From the NCBI GenBank assembly GCA_023387985.1, contig JAEWHC010000006.1:1-64000 (forward strand): a stretch of 64,000 nucleotides of DNA, in the 5' to 3' direction. The number at the start of each line of letters is the position of its first letter. Position 1 is the stretch's first letter. Below are positions 32,903-41,528 of this stretch, piece by piece. The DNA is from Bacteroidota bacterium (GTDB lineage Bacteria; Bacteroidota; Bacteroidia; Chitinophagales; Chitinophagaceae). The notes below the pieces were generated by a model. The model had not been told where the DNA came from, ran no database searches, and saw only the letters and a list, made by a program, of their open reading frames with translations. The translations under genes and the position numbers were made by a program.

Positions 32903-33241
32903 GGGCCCTTAAAGATCGAAGAACTAATGTATATCAAATTTGGGTTATGGGAATGATAATTCGCATAGCTGGATTTGGATGAATTGCCGTTTTGGCCCGC
33001 CACCGGCCTGTTGAGCTGATTGTACAAATAAGAAGATAAAATCCACCATATTCGATTAATCCATACAAAAAGGAACAGGAATATAGCAGGATGCCCGTTT
33101 GTACCTTTTAACACGAAACCCAGGTGAAAAAACGCGTGAAGGTATTTCCGGAATATCCTAACTTGGCACAAAGCGTATCCCCTGTAGTGCCGCAAGATGC
33201 AGTACGTGAAAAGTTTTGGTCAGCGGTTAAAATCAATTGCT
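32903..33241. other. Intergenic region between divergent DedA and alpha-galactosidase genes
   Basis: About 340 bp without a supported gene. An ATCAAATTTGGGTT stretch near 32935 and TAACTTGGC near 33160 are weak matches to -7 boxes. No palindrome or terminator was seen. Confidence 0.35.
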
Positions 33242-35449
33242 ATGTTCAAAAAGGTTTTAAGTTTTTTTGTCCTTTCCTTATGGTCCACAGCCCTGTTACA
33301 ACAACCGGTCCGGGCTCAAACCATTGCCATCGAAACCCAAAACAACGCCCTCGTTCTGCAGGCGGATGACCAGAAGAACCTGAGGATCGTGCATTTTGGC
33401 AAGCCGCTGATGCATGCTGCTGAGTATGAAAAAGCCGCTGCGGTTTTCGACCGGAGGGAAGAATTGGCGAACAACAATAACCTGGCCCTTGCGGTTGCTG
33501 GCATCAATGCCAATTATGTGGAGCCTGCCATTGCTGTTGTGCATGCCGATGGCAATAATTCTCTTGCCCTGCTTTACGACAGCCATGCGGTAGAGAACCT
33601 GCCGGAAGGCGCAACGCTGACCACGATCACATTGAAAGACCCGGTTTACCCGTTCACGGTGAAAATGTTTTTTAAAGCCTGGAAGAACACCGATGTAATC
33701 GAACAATGGACAAGCATCCGGCACCGGGAAAAAGGCTCCGTCACGCTCAACAAATACGCGTCCGCTAACCTTTACTTTTTTGACCGTGCGTTTTACCTCA
33801 CGAGCTATGCCGGCAACTGGGCCCGCGAAATGCAGCCGGTACATACGCAGTTGCTGCAAGGTATGCACAGCATTCAGTCCAGGCTTGGTACAAGGGAAAA
33901 CCTGCACGGATCACAAAATTTCATGTTGGCTTTTGATGAAAAAGCAAGGGAAAACTCAGGAACGGTAATGCTTGGGCAACTGGCCTGGCATGGAAATTAC
34001 CTCATCCAGTTCGAAACCGACAACTACCGCAACCTGCACCTGGTGGCCGGCATCAATCCTTATCAATCCGCTTATTCCCTGCCGCCGGAGACCGACTTTG
34101 AAACGCCGCGCTTTATTTATACCGTTTCCCACGAGGGAATGGGCAAAGGGGCCCGCAACCTGCATGCCTGGATGCGCAACCACACGCTGCTGGATGGAAA
34201 GGGCGGACGGCTCACGCTGCTCAACAATTGGGAGGCCACCTATTTTGATTTTGACCAGCAAAAGCTCGCCGGCCTGTTTGCCGGTGCAAAAGATCTGGGG
34301 GTTGACCTGTTTTTGTTGGATGACGGCTGGTTTGCAAATAAATATCCCCGCAACCACGACAGGGCGGGGTTGGGCGACTGGCAGGAAAACAGGCAAAAAT
34401 TGCCCGACGGTATTCCCTACCTGGTTCGCGAAGCCGGAAAACAGGGGATTAAGTTTGGCATCTGGATCGAACCGGAAATGGTAAACCCCAAAAGTGAGCT
34501 CTATGAAAAGCGGCCCGATTGGGTCATCCGGCAAGAAAACCGGCCTGAGATCCTGTTCCGCAACCAGTTGGTGCTTGACCTGGCGAACCCCGCTGTACAG
34601 GATTTTGTATTTGGGGTGGTGGACAAACTTTTCAGGCAGAACCCGGATCTTGCTTTCATAAAATGGGATTGCAACGCCCCGATCTTCAATGCCCATTCCC
34701 CCTACCTTGAAAAGAAGAATATCCCTCAATCCCATCTTTATGTAGAATATGCCCGTGGACTGGAAAAAGTGATGCAACGGGTGAGGGCCAAATATCCGAA
34801 GGTGCCCATGATGCTTTGCAGCGGTGGCGGCGGGCGTACCGATTATGAACTGCTGAAATACTTTACGGAATTCTGGCCAAGCGATAACACCAACCCCCTG
34901 GAAAGGGTGTTTATGCAATGGGACTACTCCTATTTTTATCCCTCAATCGCCGTTTGCAACCACGTGACCGAATCGGGGAACCAGCCAATGAAATACAGGG
35001 TGGATGTGGCCGCAATGGGCAAGCTCGGGTTTGACGTGGATGTAAAAAACCTGGAGCCCGGAGAGCTGGAATTTTGCCGGCAGGCCGTAAAGAATTACCA
35101 TGACTATAAACACATAATCTGGCATGGCGACCTGTACCGCGTTAAGAGCCCCTATGAAACGAATATGGCCGCGTTGCTGTACGTAAGCGAAGATAAAAAT
35201 GAAGCGGTCATGTTCAATTATTTGTCGGATTTCCGTTATGCATTCACGGCCACCCAAAGCCCCATCCGGCTTCAGGGGCTCGATGCGGGCAAGCGCTATA
35301 AAATCACTGAAATCAACCTGGAAACGGGGCGCAATTCACCGATTGACAGCACTAAAGTTTACAGCGGCGATTTTTTGATGCACATCGGCTTCAATCCCCT
35401 GGTGAATCTGACCCGCACCAGTGTGGTGCTGAGGATTGAGGCTTTGTGA
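33242..35449 (+). CDS. Alpha-galactosidase, GH36
   Basis: This 735-residue secreted glycoside hydrolase of family 36 hydrolyses alpha-1,6-linked galactose (melibiose, raffinose, galactomannan side chains). A signal peptide (MFKKVLSFFVLSLWSTALLQQPVRAQ) precedes an N-terminal beta-sandwich. The barrel is marked by NNWEATYFDFD, LFLLDDGWF and IWIEPEMVNPKSELYEKRPDWVI. The nucleophile is Asp476 in FIKWDCN and the acid/base is Asp548 in SDNTNP, 72 residues apart as expected. The C-terminal beta domain follows. The signal peptide suggests a periplasmic location. The start was set at 33242; an upstream in-frame ATG at 33197 would bury the signal peptide. No sugar transporter is adjacent. Confidence 0.92.
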   Translation: MFKKVLSFFVLSLWSTALLQQPVRAQTIAIETQNNALVLQADDQKNLRIVHFGKPLMHAAEYEKAAAVFDRREELANNNNLALAVAGINANYVEPAIAVVHADGNNSLALLYDSHAVENLPEGATLTTITLKDPVYPFTVKMFFKAWKNTDVIEQWTSIRHREKGSVTLNKYASANLYFFDRAFYLTSYAGNWAREMQPVHTQLLQGMHSIQSRLGTRENLHGSQNFMLAFDEKARENSGTVMLGQLAWHGNYLIQFETDNYRNLHLVAGINPYQSAYSLPPETDFETPRFIYTVSHEGMGKGARNLHAWMRNHTLLDGKGGRLTLLNNWEATYFDFDQQKLAGLFAGAKDLGVDLFLLDDGWFANKYPRNHDRAGLGDWQENRQKLPDGIPYLVREAGKQGIKFGIWIEPEMVNPKSELYEKRPDWVIRQENRPEILFRNQLVLDLANPAVQDFVFGVVDKLFRQNPDLAFIKWDCNAPIFNAHSPYLEKKNIPQSHLYVEYARGLEKVMQRVRAKYPKVPMMLCSGGGGRTDYELLKYFTEFWPSDNTNPLERVFMQWDYSYFYPSIAVCNHVTESGNQPMKYRVDVAAMGKLGFDVDVKNLEPGELEFCRQAVKNYHDYKHIIWHGDLYRVKSPYETNMAALLYVSEDKNEAVMFNYLSDFRYAFTATQSPIRLQGLDAGKRYKITEINLETGRNSPIDSTKVYSGDFLMHIGFNPLVNLTRTSVVLRIEAL

Positions 35450-35561
35450 TTTCGTACGTGCCGTGGTGGATTACTGCGGGTTGAAAGAAGATGTGAAATT
35501 GAATTTTGGATAGGGATTGTAAAGAATACCAAAGTGTGGCGAAACGCCGGCCCCATCCTCC

Positions 35562-35942
35562 TTACTTCCCCGGCAATAAAAACACAATCAACATTATGCT
35601 GGTAAGAATAATCAAAATCGTCATCAGTAAATTCAAGCCCGATTTGGATTGGTACGTGCCCGCGTTGATCACCTTCCGGGTATTGGCAAAACCCACATAG
35701 GCAAGGGCTGCGATAACGGCACCAAGGGCTACCATGCCTATCCCAATTTTTGCCGAGTTGGCTTTGGGCACCAGGGGCGTTTTTTCCCCGAGGATGATGG
35801 CGGCTTCCTGCACAAATACCGCAAACTTTACGATCACAAATCCAAAACCCATCATGGCAATGCTTGTCCGGATCCAGGCGAGGAAGGTGCGTTCATTGGC
35901 CAGGTGCTCCCGCACTTTGTCATTCTCGTTTAAATTGCTCAT
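35562..35942 (-). CDS. DUF202/YidH-type membrane protein
   Basis: This 126-residue inner-membrane protein opens with the family signature LANERTFLAWIRTSIAMMGFGFVIVKF, which includes the first helix. A second helix follows (SAKIGIGMVALGAVIAALAYVGF) and then a third (LNLLMTILIILTSIMLIVFLL). The function of YidH/DUF202 proteins is unknown; some eukaryotic relatives (VTC accessory proteins) act on polyphosphate. The gene stands alone and runs leftward. Confidence 0.9.
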   Translation of the reverse strand: MSNLNENDKVREHLANERTFLAWIRTSIAMMGFGFVIVKFAVFVQEAAIILGEKTPLVPKANSAKIGIGMVALGAVIAALAYVGFANTRKVINAGTYQSKSGLNLLMTILIILTSIMLIVFLLPGK

Positions 35943-36159
35943 GAATTAAAAATACAATTAAACCCGGATTACGCTGCGCTACAACCGCAACGCGTTTCGT
36001 AAATTTCAGCAATACAGAAAGGATGGCTAACCCCCGGAGGGCAACCCCCCGGTACGGAAACTTTCAAATTCCGCAACATTGCTTTTGCACCTCAGCAATT
36101 GTCCGGGCAATTTATCCGCTACCGCAGCGGTGCAAAAGGGGTGCATTGCTCCCCTTTGA

Positions 36160-36555
36160 TTATTCCGTAGTCTTGCCGTCAAATTCCTCTTTTGAGGCAT
36201 CAGCCTCCGCCTTCGTTTTTGCCGCATAGCCATCTTTATGGTGGGGTACGGCATAAAGCGTATAAACCGCAAGGTTTTCGGATTTCCCGGTATTGATCAC
36301 ATTGTGCTCGGCCCCGGCCGGAATTACGATACCCGAACCGTCTTTGATCTTGTATTTATTGCCGTCGATAATGCATACACCGGTGCCGCCTTCAATCCGG
36401 AAAAACTGGTCGTTGCCATGAGTCTCCATGCCAATTTCTTCACCCGGCTTCAGGCTCATATAAACCAACTGCATATAATTTCCGGTATAGGCCACTTTCC
36501 GGAAATTTTTGTTTTTGAGGGTTTCTTTTTCAATGTCAATGTGATAACCTTTCAT
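36160..36555 (-). CDS. Cupin domain protein
   Basis: This 131-residue single-domain cupin has motif 1 GEEIGMETHGNDQFFRIEGGTG and motif 2 GSGIVIPAGAEHNVINTG. Here the metal-binding residues would be His and Gln/Glu in THGNDQFF and His in AEHNV. Proteins of this type often bind a metal and act as small oxidoreductases, isomerases or sensors; the role is unknown. The C-terminal tail is acidic and lysine-rich (KTKAEADASKEEFDGK). It is divergent to the response-regulator operon, with about 200 bp between the two genes. Confidence 0.85.
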   Translation of the reverse strand: MKGYHIDIEKETLKNKNFRKVAYTGNYMQLVYMSLKPGEEIGMETHGNDQFFRIEGGTGVCIIDGNKYKIKDGSGIVIPAGAEHNVINTGKSENLAVYTLYAVPHHKDGYAAKTKAEADASKEEFDGKTTE

Positions 36556-36657
36556 GCAATTATTTTTTAGTTATTGAATACGCAGGGTTACTAAAGTTAT
36601 ACATCCTTAATCAATTTTTCCAGCCTGTGTGTTGAAGGCGCTGCCGCCATGTTCCAA

Positions 36658-36685
36658 CTTAATCGAATCTTAAGCAAATCCTAAG
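36658..36685 (+). promoter_or_regulatory. Three-hexamer operator upstream of the response-regulator operon
   Basis: Hexamers CTTAAT (36658), CTTAAG (36669) and CCTAAG (36680) are repeated with an exact 11-bp period; the 5-bp spacers are CGAAT and CAAAT. This is the direct-repeat form bound by PmrA/QseB-type OmpR regulators (CTTAA-N5-CTTAA). A CACATTTGC box follows 22 bp later (36708-36716). The identical layout upstream of the ferritin-like operon suggests both are bound by the regulator encoded at 36755. Confidence 0.75.
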
Positions 36686-36707
36686 CCAAACCCCATATTG
36701 CCCGCGG

Positions 36708-36750
36708 CACATTTGCAGCAGGCAAGGCAAGGTTTAATGGCTTAAATTCG
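36708..36750 (+). promoter_or_regulatory. Candidate -7 boxes for the response-regulator operon
   Basis: CACATTTG (36708-36715) lies 22 bp after the operator, as in the ferritin-like operon, and would give a leader of about 35 bases. A second near-consensus box, TAAATTCG (36743-36750), lies four bases before the ATG and may be a basal, near-leaderless promoter. Both differ from TAnnTTTG at one base. Confidence 0.45.
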
Positions 36751-36754
36751 CAAT

Positions 36755-37432
36755 ATGAGAATCCTGGTGGTGGAAGATGAAAAATCAATTGCCGGTTTTA
36801 TTCAGGATGGGCTGGAAGAAGAAGGTTATGCCGTGGATGTAGCGTACAACGGCAAAGAAGGGCTGAACATGGCCTTGCAAAATGCCGATGAATACGATAT
36901 CCTGTTGCTGGACTGGATGCTGCCGGGCGTAAGCGGTATTGAAATCTGCCGCTCGGTAAGGAAGGAAAACCCACACATTCCCATCATTTTCCTGACGGCA
37001 AAAGACAGTACCGACGACGTAGTTTTTGGTCTCGAAAGCGGCGCGAATGATTATTTGAGAAAACCTTTTGCCTTTGATGAACTGGTTGCCCGCATCAGGG
37101 TTTTACTTCGAAATAAGGCCGGTGAAAATCATATTTTTTCGGTGGATGATATTGTGTTGAATGCGGAAAGCTATGAAGTCACCAGGGCCGGTCAGCCTGT
37201 ACCGCTTACGCAAAAAGAATTCGCGCTACTTGAATACCTGCTTCGCAATAAAGGGAAAGTATGCCGGCGCACCCGCATCATTGAAAAGATCTGGGACATC
37301 CATTTTGATAAAGACGATTCGGTAATTGATGTATTTATGAATGCGCTCCGCAAAAAGCTGGACAAACCCGGTGAACCATCTTTTATTCAAACCATCCGCG
37401 GAGTGGGATTCAAGGTAAACGACAATGTATGA
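36755..37432 (+). CDS. OmpR/PhoB-family response regulator
   Basis: This 225-residue transcription factor has an N-terminal receiver with acidic pocket VEDEKS and phospho-acceptor Asp53 in LLLDWMLPG, switch Thr in FLTAKDS, and Lys in LRKPFAFDEL. A C-terminal winged helix follows (VPLTQKEFALLEYLLRNKGKVCRRTRIIEKIW, DVFMNALRKKLDKPGEPSFIQTIRGVGFKV). It overlaps the kinase gene by four bases (ATGA), which implies translational coupling. It probably binds the three-hexamer sites at 36658 and 41445, and so would activate its own operon and the ferritin-like operon. The inducing signal is not known. Confidence 0.93.
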   Translation: MRILVVEDEKSIAGFIQDGLEEEGYAVDVAYNGKEGLNMALQNADEYDILLLDWMLPGVSGIEICRSVRKENPHIPIIFLTAKDSTDDVVFGLESGANDYLRKPFAFDELVARIRVLLRNKAGENHIFSVDDIVLNAESYEVTRAGQPVPLTQKEFALLEYLLRNKGKVCRRTRIIEKIWDIHFDKDDSVIDVFMNALRKKLDKPGEPSFIQTIRGVGFKVNDNV

Positions 37433-38811
37433 ACTGGTCATTCAGAAACCGCATCGCCTGGGTGAATACCATTGCTGTTGCCATTTTAATGGCGATCGTT
37501 TTCCTGGTAATCTATTCCGTTGTGCACTACAGTTCATATAAGCATCTTGATGATGATATCCGCCAGGAAAAAAGCGAGATCCTCCAAAATCTCCACGGAA
37601 TGGAAGATGGCCTCCACCTGAAAGAACTTCCCGACTGGGATGAGGATGAGCACATGCAGCTTGTAGCCAATCCCACGTTTATCCAGATCGTAAATGCAGA
37701 AGGCGAGGTAATATACCGGTCCACCAATTTACGCAACGAAAAATTCCTTTTTAAAGCCGGCAGTGAAACCGATTATTTTTTTAATGCCATTGCCAATGGG
37801 CAGCGCCTCCGTTTCGGGCAATTTCCCATTCTGGAAAATGGAAGACTGATGGGGCAACTTACGGTTGCCGTTTCGCAGCAGGAATCTTTTGTGGTGCTTC
37901 GTAATCTCCGGCTGATCCTGGTGATCTCCTATTTGTTTTTGCTGATCGCCTTATTTGCCATTTTATGGTATGTCGCATCCCGGGCCATCCTGCCGGTCAC
38001 TCAACTGAGCCGGGCGGCATCTGCCATCAATGAATCAAGCATAGGGCGGCGTCTTCCGCTGCCTGAAACCCGTGATGAAATATTTCAACTGGGCGCAACC
38101 ATCAACGATCTGCTGCAAAGACTGGAGTTGGCGATGTTGCAGCAAAAGCAATTTACGGCAGATGTCAGCCATGAAATGCGCACTCCGCTTACAGCCATCA
38201 AAGGAACGCTTGAAGTGATCCTCCGCAGGGAAAGGACACCGGAACATTACGAAGAAAAAATCCGTTTGATACTGGCACAAACCAACCGCCTGAACAGCCT
38301 TTACGACCAGATGCTTACGCTGGCGAAAATTGATGCCGGCAGTTTAACCGTCAAAAAAGAAAAGGTGGCGCTTGCAGAACTTGTAACCATGGTGTTTAAT
38401 GAAAATACTTTCGCGCTTCAGGAGAAAAAAATTTCTGCAGAAAATAATATTCCGGATGATACGGCGGTACCCGCTGACCGTAATTTATTGGAAATTATCC
38501 TCAACAACCTGCTGACAAATGCCATAAAATACAATGCGGAGCATGGACGCATCGAAATGACCTGGTTGGAAGATTACAACACGCTGACCGTAAAAGACAG
38601 CGGCATCGGCATTCCGGAAGATCAACTCCCCCATATATTTGACCGCTTTTACCGTGCAGACAGCTCCCGGGGCGGCACGGCAAAAGGCTTTGGGCTCGGG
38701 TTATCCATCGTTAAAAAACTTTGCGATTTGCAGGATATAAAAATTACCGCATCCAGCAGTGATGAAGGCTCTGTGTTTTCTTTGCAATGGCCATTGGCTG
38801 AAAATTCATGA
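37429..38811 (+). CDS. HAMP-containing sensor histidine kinase
   Basis: This 460-residue inner-membrane kinase has a helix at about 10-32, a periplasmic sensor domain of about 120 residues (HLDDDIRQEKSEILQN to GQLTVAVSQQESF), a second helix near 165-185, and HAMP (ASRAILPVTQLSRAASAIN). The HisKA domain has His248 in FTADVSHEMRTPLTAIKG. The catalytic ATPase shows the N box NLLTNAIKYN, DSGIGIPEDQLPHIFDRFYR and GFGLGLSIVKKL. The periplasmic part carries a DWDEDEH acidic cluster that could bind a metal, an inference from composition. It pairs with the regulator it overlaps and precedes a P-type ATPase by three bases. Confidence 0.92.
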   Translation: MNWSFRNRIAWVNTIAVAILMAIVFLVIYSVVHYSSYKHLDDDIRQEKSEILQNLHGMEDGLHLKELPDWDEDEHMQLVANPTFIQIVNAEGEVIYRSTNLRNEKFLFKAGSETDYFFNAIANGQRLRFGQFPILENGRLMGQLTVAVSQQESFVVLRNLRLILVISYLFLLIALFAILWYVASRAILPVTQLSRAASAINESSIGRRLPLPETRDEIFQLGATINDLLQRLELAMLQQKQFTADVSHEMRTPLTAIKGTLEVILRRERTPEHYEEKIRLILAQTNRLNSLYDQMLTLAKIDAGSLTVKKEKVALAELVTMVFNENTFALQEKKISAENNIPDDTAVPADRNLLEIILNNLLTNAIKYNAEHGRIEMTWLEDYNTLTVKDSGIGIPEDQLPHIFDRFYRADSSRGGTAKGFGLGLSIVKKLCDLQDIKITASSSDEGSVFSLQWPLAENS

Positions 38812-38814
38812 ATT

Positions 38815-41325
38815 ATGTCAAAACACTTCACCGGCTATAAAGGGTTGAACGACGCGCAGGTTAAGGCTTCCCGTGAAAAGCACGGCAGCAACATCATCGC
38901 TTTCAAAAAGAAAAACGGTTTTACCGATGCCCTCAAAAGCCTGTTGAAAGAACCCATGATCTTATTGCTGCTCATTGCCGCATCGCTGTATTTCATCATC
39001 GGCGACTATGGTGATGGCATTTTCATGATCGCTGCCATCATCCTGGTAAGCGGCATTTCGCTTTACCAGGATAAGCGAAGCCGCAATGCGCTGGAAAAAC
39101 TGAAGATCTTCAGCATGGCAGGTTGCACCGTAATCCGCAATGGCAAAGAAGCGCTCATCCACAGCGACGAAGTGGTGGTGGGCGACCTGCTTCAGGTTAG
39201 TGAAGGAGAACTGATTGAAGCGGATGGCCGCATAATCCGCTCCAATGATTTTTCGGTAAACGAATCCATGCTTACGGGGGAGAGCCTTCCCGTTTTTAAG
39301 GACGCCGAACAAAAAGAGCCGATGATATTTAAAGGCACTACGGTTGCAAGTGGCCTGGCCATAGCAGAAGTAACGGCGATTGGCAATGCAACCGAACTGG
39401 GTAAGATTGGCAAGAGCCTCGAAAACATCCAGGAAGAAGAAACGCCGCTAGAAAAACAGGTATCCAATTTCGTGAAGAAAATGGTATTGATCGGAGCCGT
39501 TGTTTTCGTAGTGGTATGGATTTTCAATTACCTCAGCTCGGGCGATATGGCGGACAGCCTGTTGAAGTCTCTAACGCTGGCCATGAGTATTCTGCCTGAG
39601 GAAATTCCTGTAGCCTTTACCACGTTTATGGCGCTTGGCGCATACCGGTTGATGAAAATGGGCATTGTGGTGAAGCAAATGAAAACCGTGGAAACACTGG
39701 GCAGCGCCACGGTGATTTGTACAGATAAAACAGGTACCATAACTGAAAATGAAATGCGCCTGGCCAGGTTGCACCTGCCGCATCAACAAGCACCCCTGGA
39801 AATCAATGGCGAGTTGCCGCCCGAAGCCCGTGATTTGGTGCGCATGGCCATGTGGGCAAGTGAACCCATTCCCTTTGATCCCATGGAAGTGTCCTTGCAT
39901 GAAGCCTATCAAACGTCAACCCGGAAAGATGAGCGGGCGGGAGCAAAAATGATTCACGAATATCCGCTCGGCGGGAAGCCGCCCATGATGACCCATGTTT
40001 TTGAATTGGAGGATGGCAACCAGGTTATCGCGGCCAAAGGCGCACCCGAGGCCATATTGCATGTATCCGGCCTGGACGAGGAAGAAAAGGAAAAAATGAG
40101 CAACGCCTTCCGGGCCATGTCCAAGGATGGATACAGGGTTCTGGGGGTAGCGCACGCTCCGTCTTATTCCGACCGTTTGCCGAAGGCCCAACAGGACTTG
40201 CCCTTTGAGCTGGTGGGGTTGGTTGGGTTTTATGACCCGCCGAAAAAGAATATGCAGAACGTATTGCAGGCTTTTTACAATGCGGGAATAGAGGTAAAGA
40301 TCATCACGGGAGACAATAAAAACACCACCGCGGCCATTGCCAGGGAAATTGAATTTGCCGGTGGTGAAAATACCGTGAGCGGAGATGAGATCATGCATTT
40401 GGACGATGAAGCATTAAAAACCGTTGCCAGGGAAAAATCCATTTTCAGCCGCATGTTTCCAGAAGCGAAACTGCGGATCATTAACGCGTTAAAAGAACAG
40501 GGCGAAATCGTAGCCATGACCGGTGACGGGGTGAATGACGGGCCCGCACTGAAGGCGGCACACATTGGTATTGCCATGGGCAAGCGGGGAACCGAAATTG
40601 CGCGGCAAGCCGCATCGCTGATCCTGGTGGATGATGATTTTTCGAAAATGGTTGATGCCGTGGCCATGGGAAGGAAGATTTATGCCAACCTGAAAAAAGC
40701 CATACAATATATTATTTCAATCCACATTCCCATTATCCTCACGGTGTTTTTTCCGCTTGTCCTGGGCTGGATCTACCCGAATATTTTTACACCGGTACAC
40801 GTCATCTTTTTTGAACTGATCATGGGGCCGACCTGCAGCATTATTTATGAAAATGAACCCATTGAAAAGAACAGCATGCAGGAGCCACCCAGATTGTACA
40901 GTGATACGTTTTTCAGTTGGAACGAGCTCACCACCAGCATCATACAAGGCCTTGCCATAACCGCGGGCACCTTAACCATTTACCAGTGGGCCGTGGGGCA
41001 GGGCGAGTCTGAAAGCGTGACCAGGACACTGGTTTTCCTGACCATGATTTCCGCCAATATTTTCCTGACCTTCGTGAACCGTTCATTTTATTACTCCATA
41101 CTCAAAACCTTTACTTACCGGAATAATTTGATTCCCCTGATCGTTTTGGCGACCCTGCTGATTACCGCGCTGCTGCTCATCGTGCCGCCCTTCCGCAATT
41201 TCTTTTTGTTTGACCTGGTTACGCCTAAGCAAATTGGAATGAGCGTTGGTGCTGGATTTTTGTCGGTTATTTGGTATGAAGGGGTGAAGCTGGCGAAAAG
41301 GATAAAATCAGAACGAAAATTTTAG
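38815..41325 (+). CDS. Cation-translocating P-type ATPase
   Basis: This 836-residue P-type ATPase of the calcium/HAD-IC group has an actuator with TGES (NESMLTGESLPV) and the phosphorylation Asp304 in ICTDKTGTITENE. The nucleotide-binding part includes KGAPEAIL and the hinge is MTGDGVNDGPALKAAHIGIAMG. There are about ten membrane helices. The helix-4 ion site reads LPEEIP instead of the PEGLP of Ca2+ pumps, so the ion is uncertain. It starts three bases after the kinase stop and is co-transcribed with it. The two-component system most likely senses the same ion or the stress it causes. Confidence 0.9.
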   Translation: MSKHFTGYKGLNDAQVKASREKHGSNIIAFKKKNGFTDALKSLLKEPMILLLLIAASLYFIIGDYGDGIFMIAAIILVSGISLYQDKRSRNALEKLKIFSMAGCTVIRNGKEALIHSDEVVVGDLLQVSEGELIEADGRIIRSNDFSVNESMLTGESLPVFKDAEQKEPMIFKGTTVASGLAIAEVTAIGNATELGKIGKSLENIQEEETPLEKQVSNFVKKMVLIGAVVFVVVWIFNYLSSGDMADSLLKSLTLAMSILPEEIPVAFTTFMALGAYRLMKMGIVVKQMKTVETLGSATVICTDKTGTITENEMRLARLHLPHQQAPLEINGELPPEARDLVRMAMWASEPIPFDPMEVSLHEAYQTSTRKDERAGAKMIHEYPLGGKPPMMTHVFELEDGNQVIAAKGAPEAILHVSGLDEEEKEKMSNAFRAMSKDGYRVLGVAHAPSYSDRLPKAQQDLPFELVGLVGFYDPPKKNMQNVLQAFYNAGIEVKIITGDNKNTTAAIAREIEFAGGENTVSGDEIMHLDDEALKTVAREKSIFSRMFPEAKLRIINALKEQGEIVAMTGDGVNDGPALKAAHIGIAMGKRGTEIARQAASLILVDDDFSKMVDAVAMGRKIYANLKKAIQYIISIHIPIILTVFFPLVLGWIYPNIFTPVHVIFFELIMGPTCSIIYENEPIEKNSMQEPPRLYSDTFFSWNELTTSIIQGLAITAGTLTIYQWAVGQGESESVTRTLVFLTMISANIFLTFVNRSFYYSILKTFTYRNNLIPLIVLATLLITALLLIVPPFRNFFLFDLVTPKQIGMSVGAGFLSVIWYEGVKLAKRIKSERKF

Positions 41326-41444
41326 TCCCCGCCAGTGGTTGTCCATTTCCCGTCACCACGCATTGCTGATCTGCGGGCTGCCTACCTGCGTCTGAATTCT
41401 TTCGTTGTTTGAAGGTCTTCATGCCTTACAAAGATTTTTCTCCG

Positions 41445-41472
41445 CTTAATCAAATCTTAAGCCACGCTTAAT
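41445..41472 (+). promoter_or_regulatory. Three-hexamer operator upstream of the ferritin-like operon
   Basis: Hexamers CTTAAT (41445), CTTAAG (41456) and CTTAAT (41467) repeat with an exact 11-bp period. The first spacer (CAAAT) is the same as one in the 36658 site. The box CATTTTTGC (41495-41503) follows after exactly 22 bp, as at the other site. The centre of the array lies about 40 bp upstream of the -7 box, a typical activator position. Confidence 0.75.
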
Positions 41473-41494
41473 CTAAAGCATATTCCGGCCCATC

Positions 41495-41502
41495 CATTTT
41501 TG
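41495..41502 (+). promoter_or_regulatory. CAnnTTTG -7 box of the ferritin-like operon
   Basis: CATTTTTG differs from TAnnTTTG only in its first base, as does the box at 36708. No -33 TTTG is present at normal spacing, which fits an activator-dependent promoter. The start codon is at 41529, preceded by a purine-rich GGGAGAAAGG that resembles a Shine-Dalgarno sequence. Confidence 0.5.
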
Positions 41503-41528
41503 CTGTAGAAAATGAAAGGGAGAAAGGT

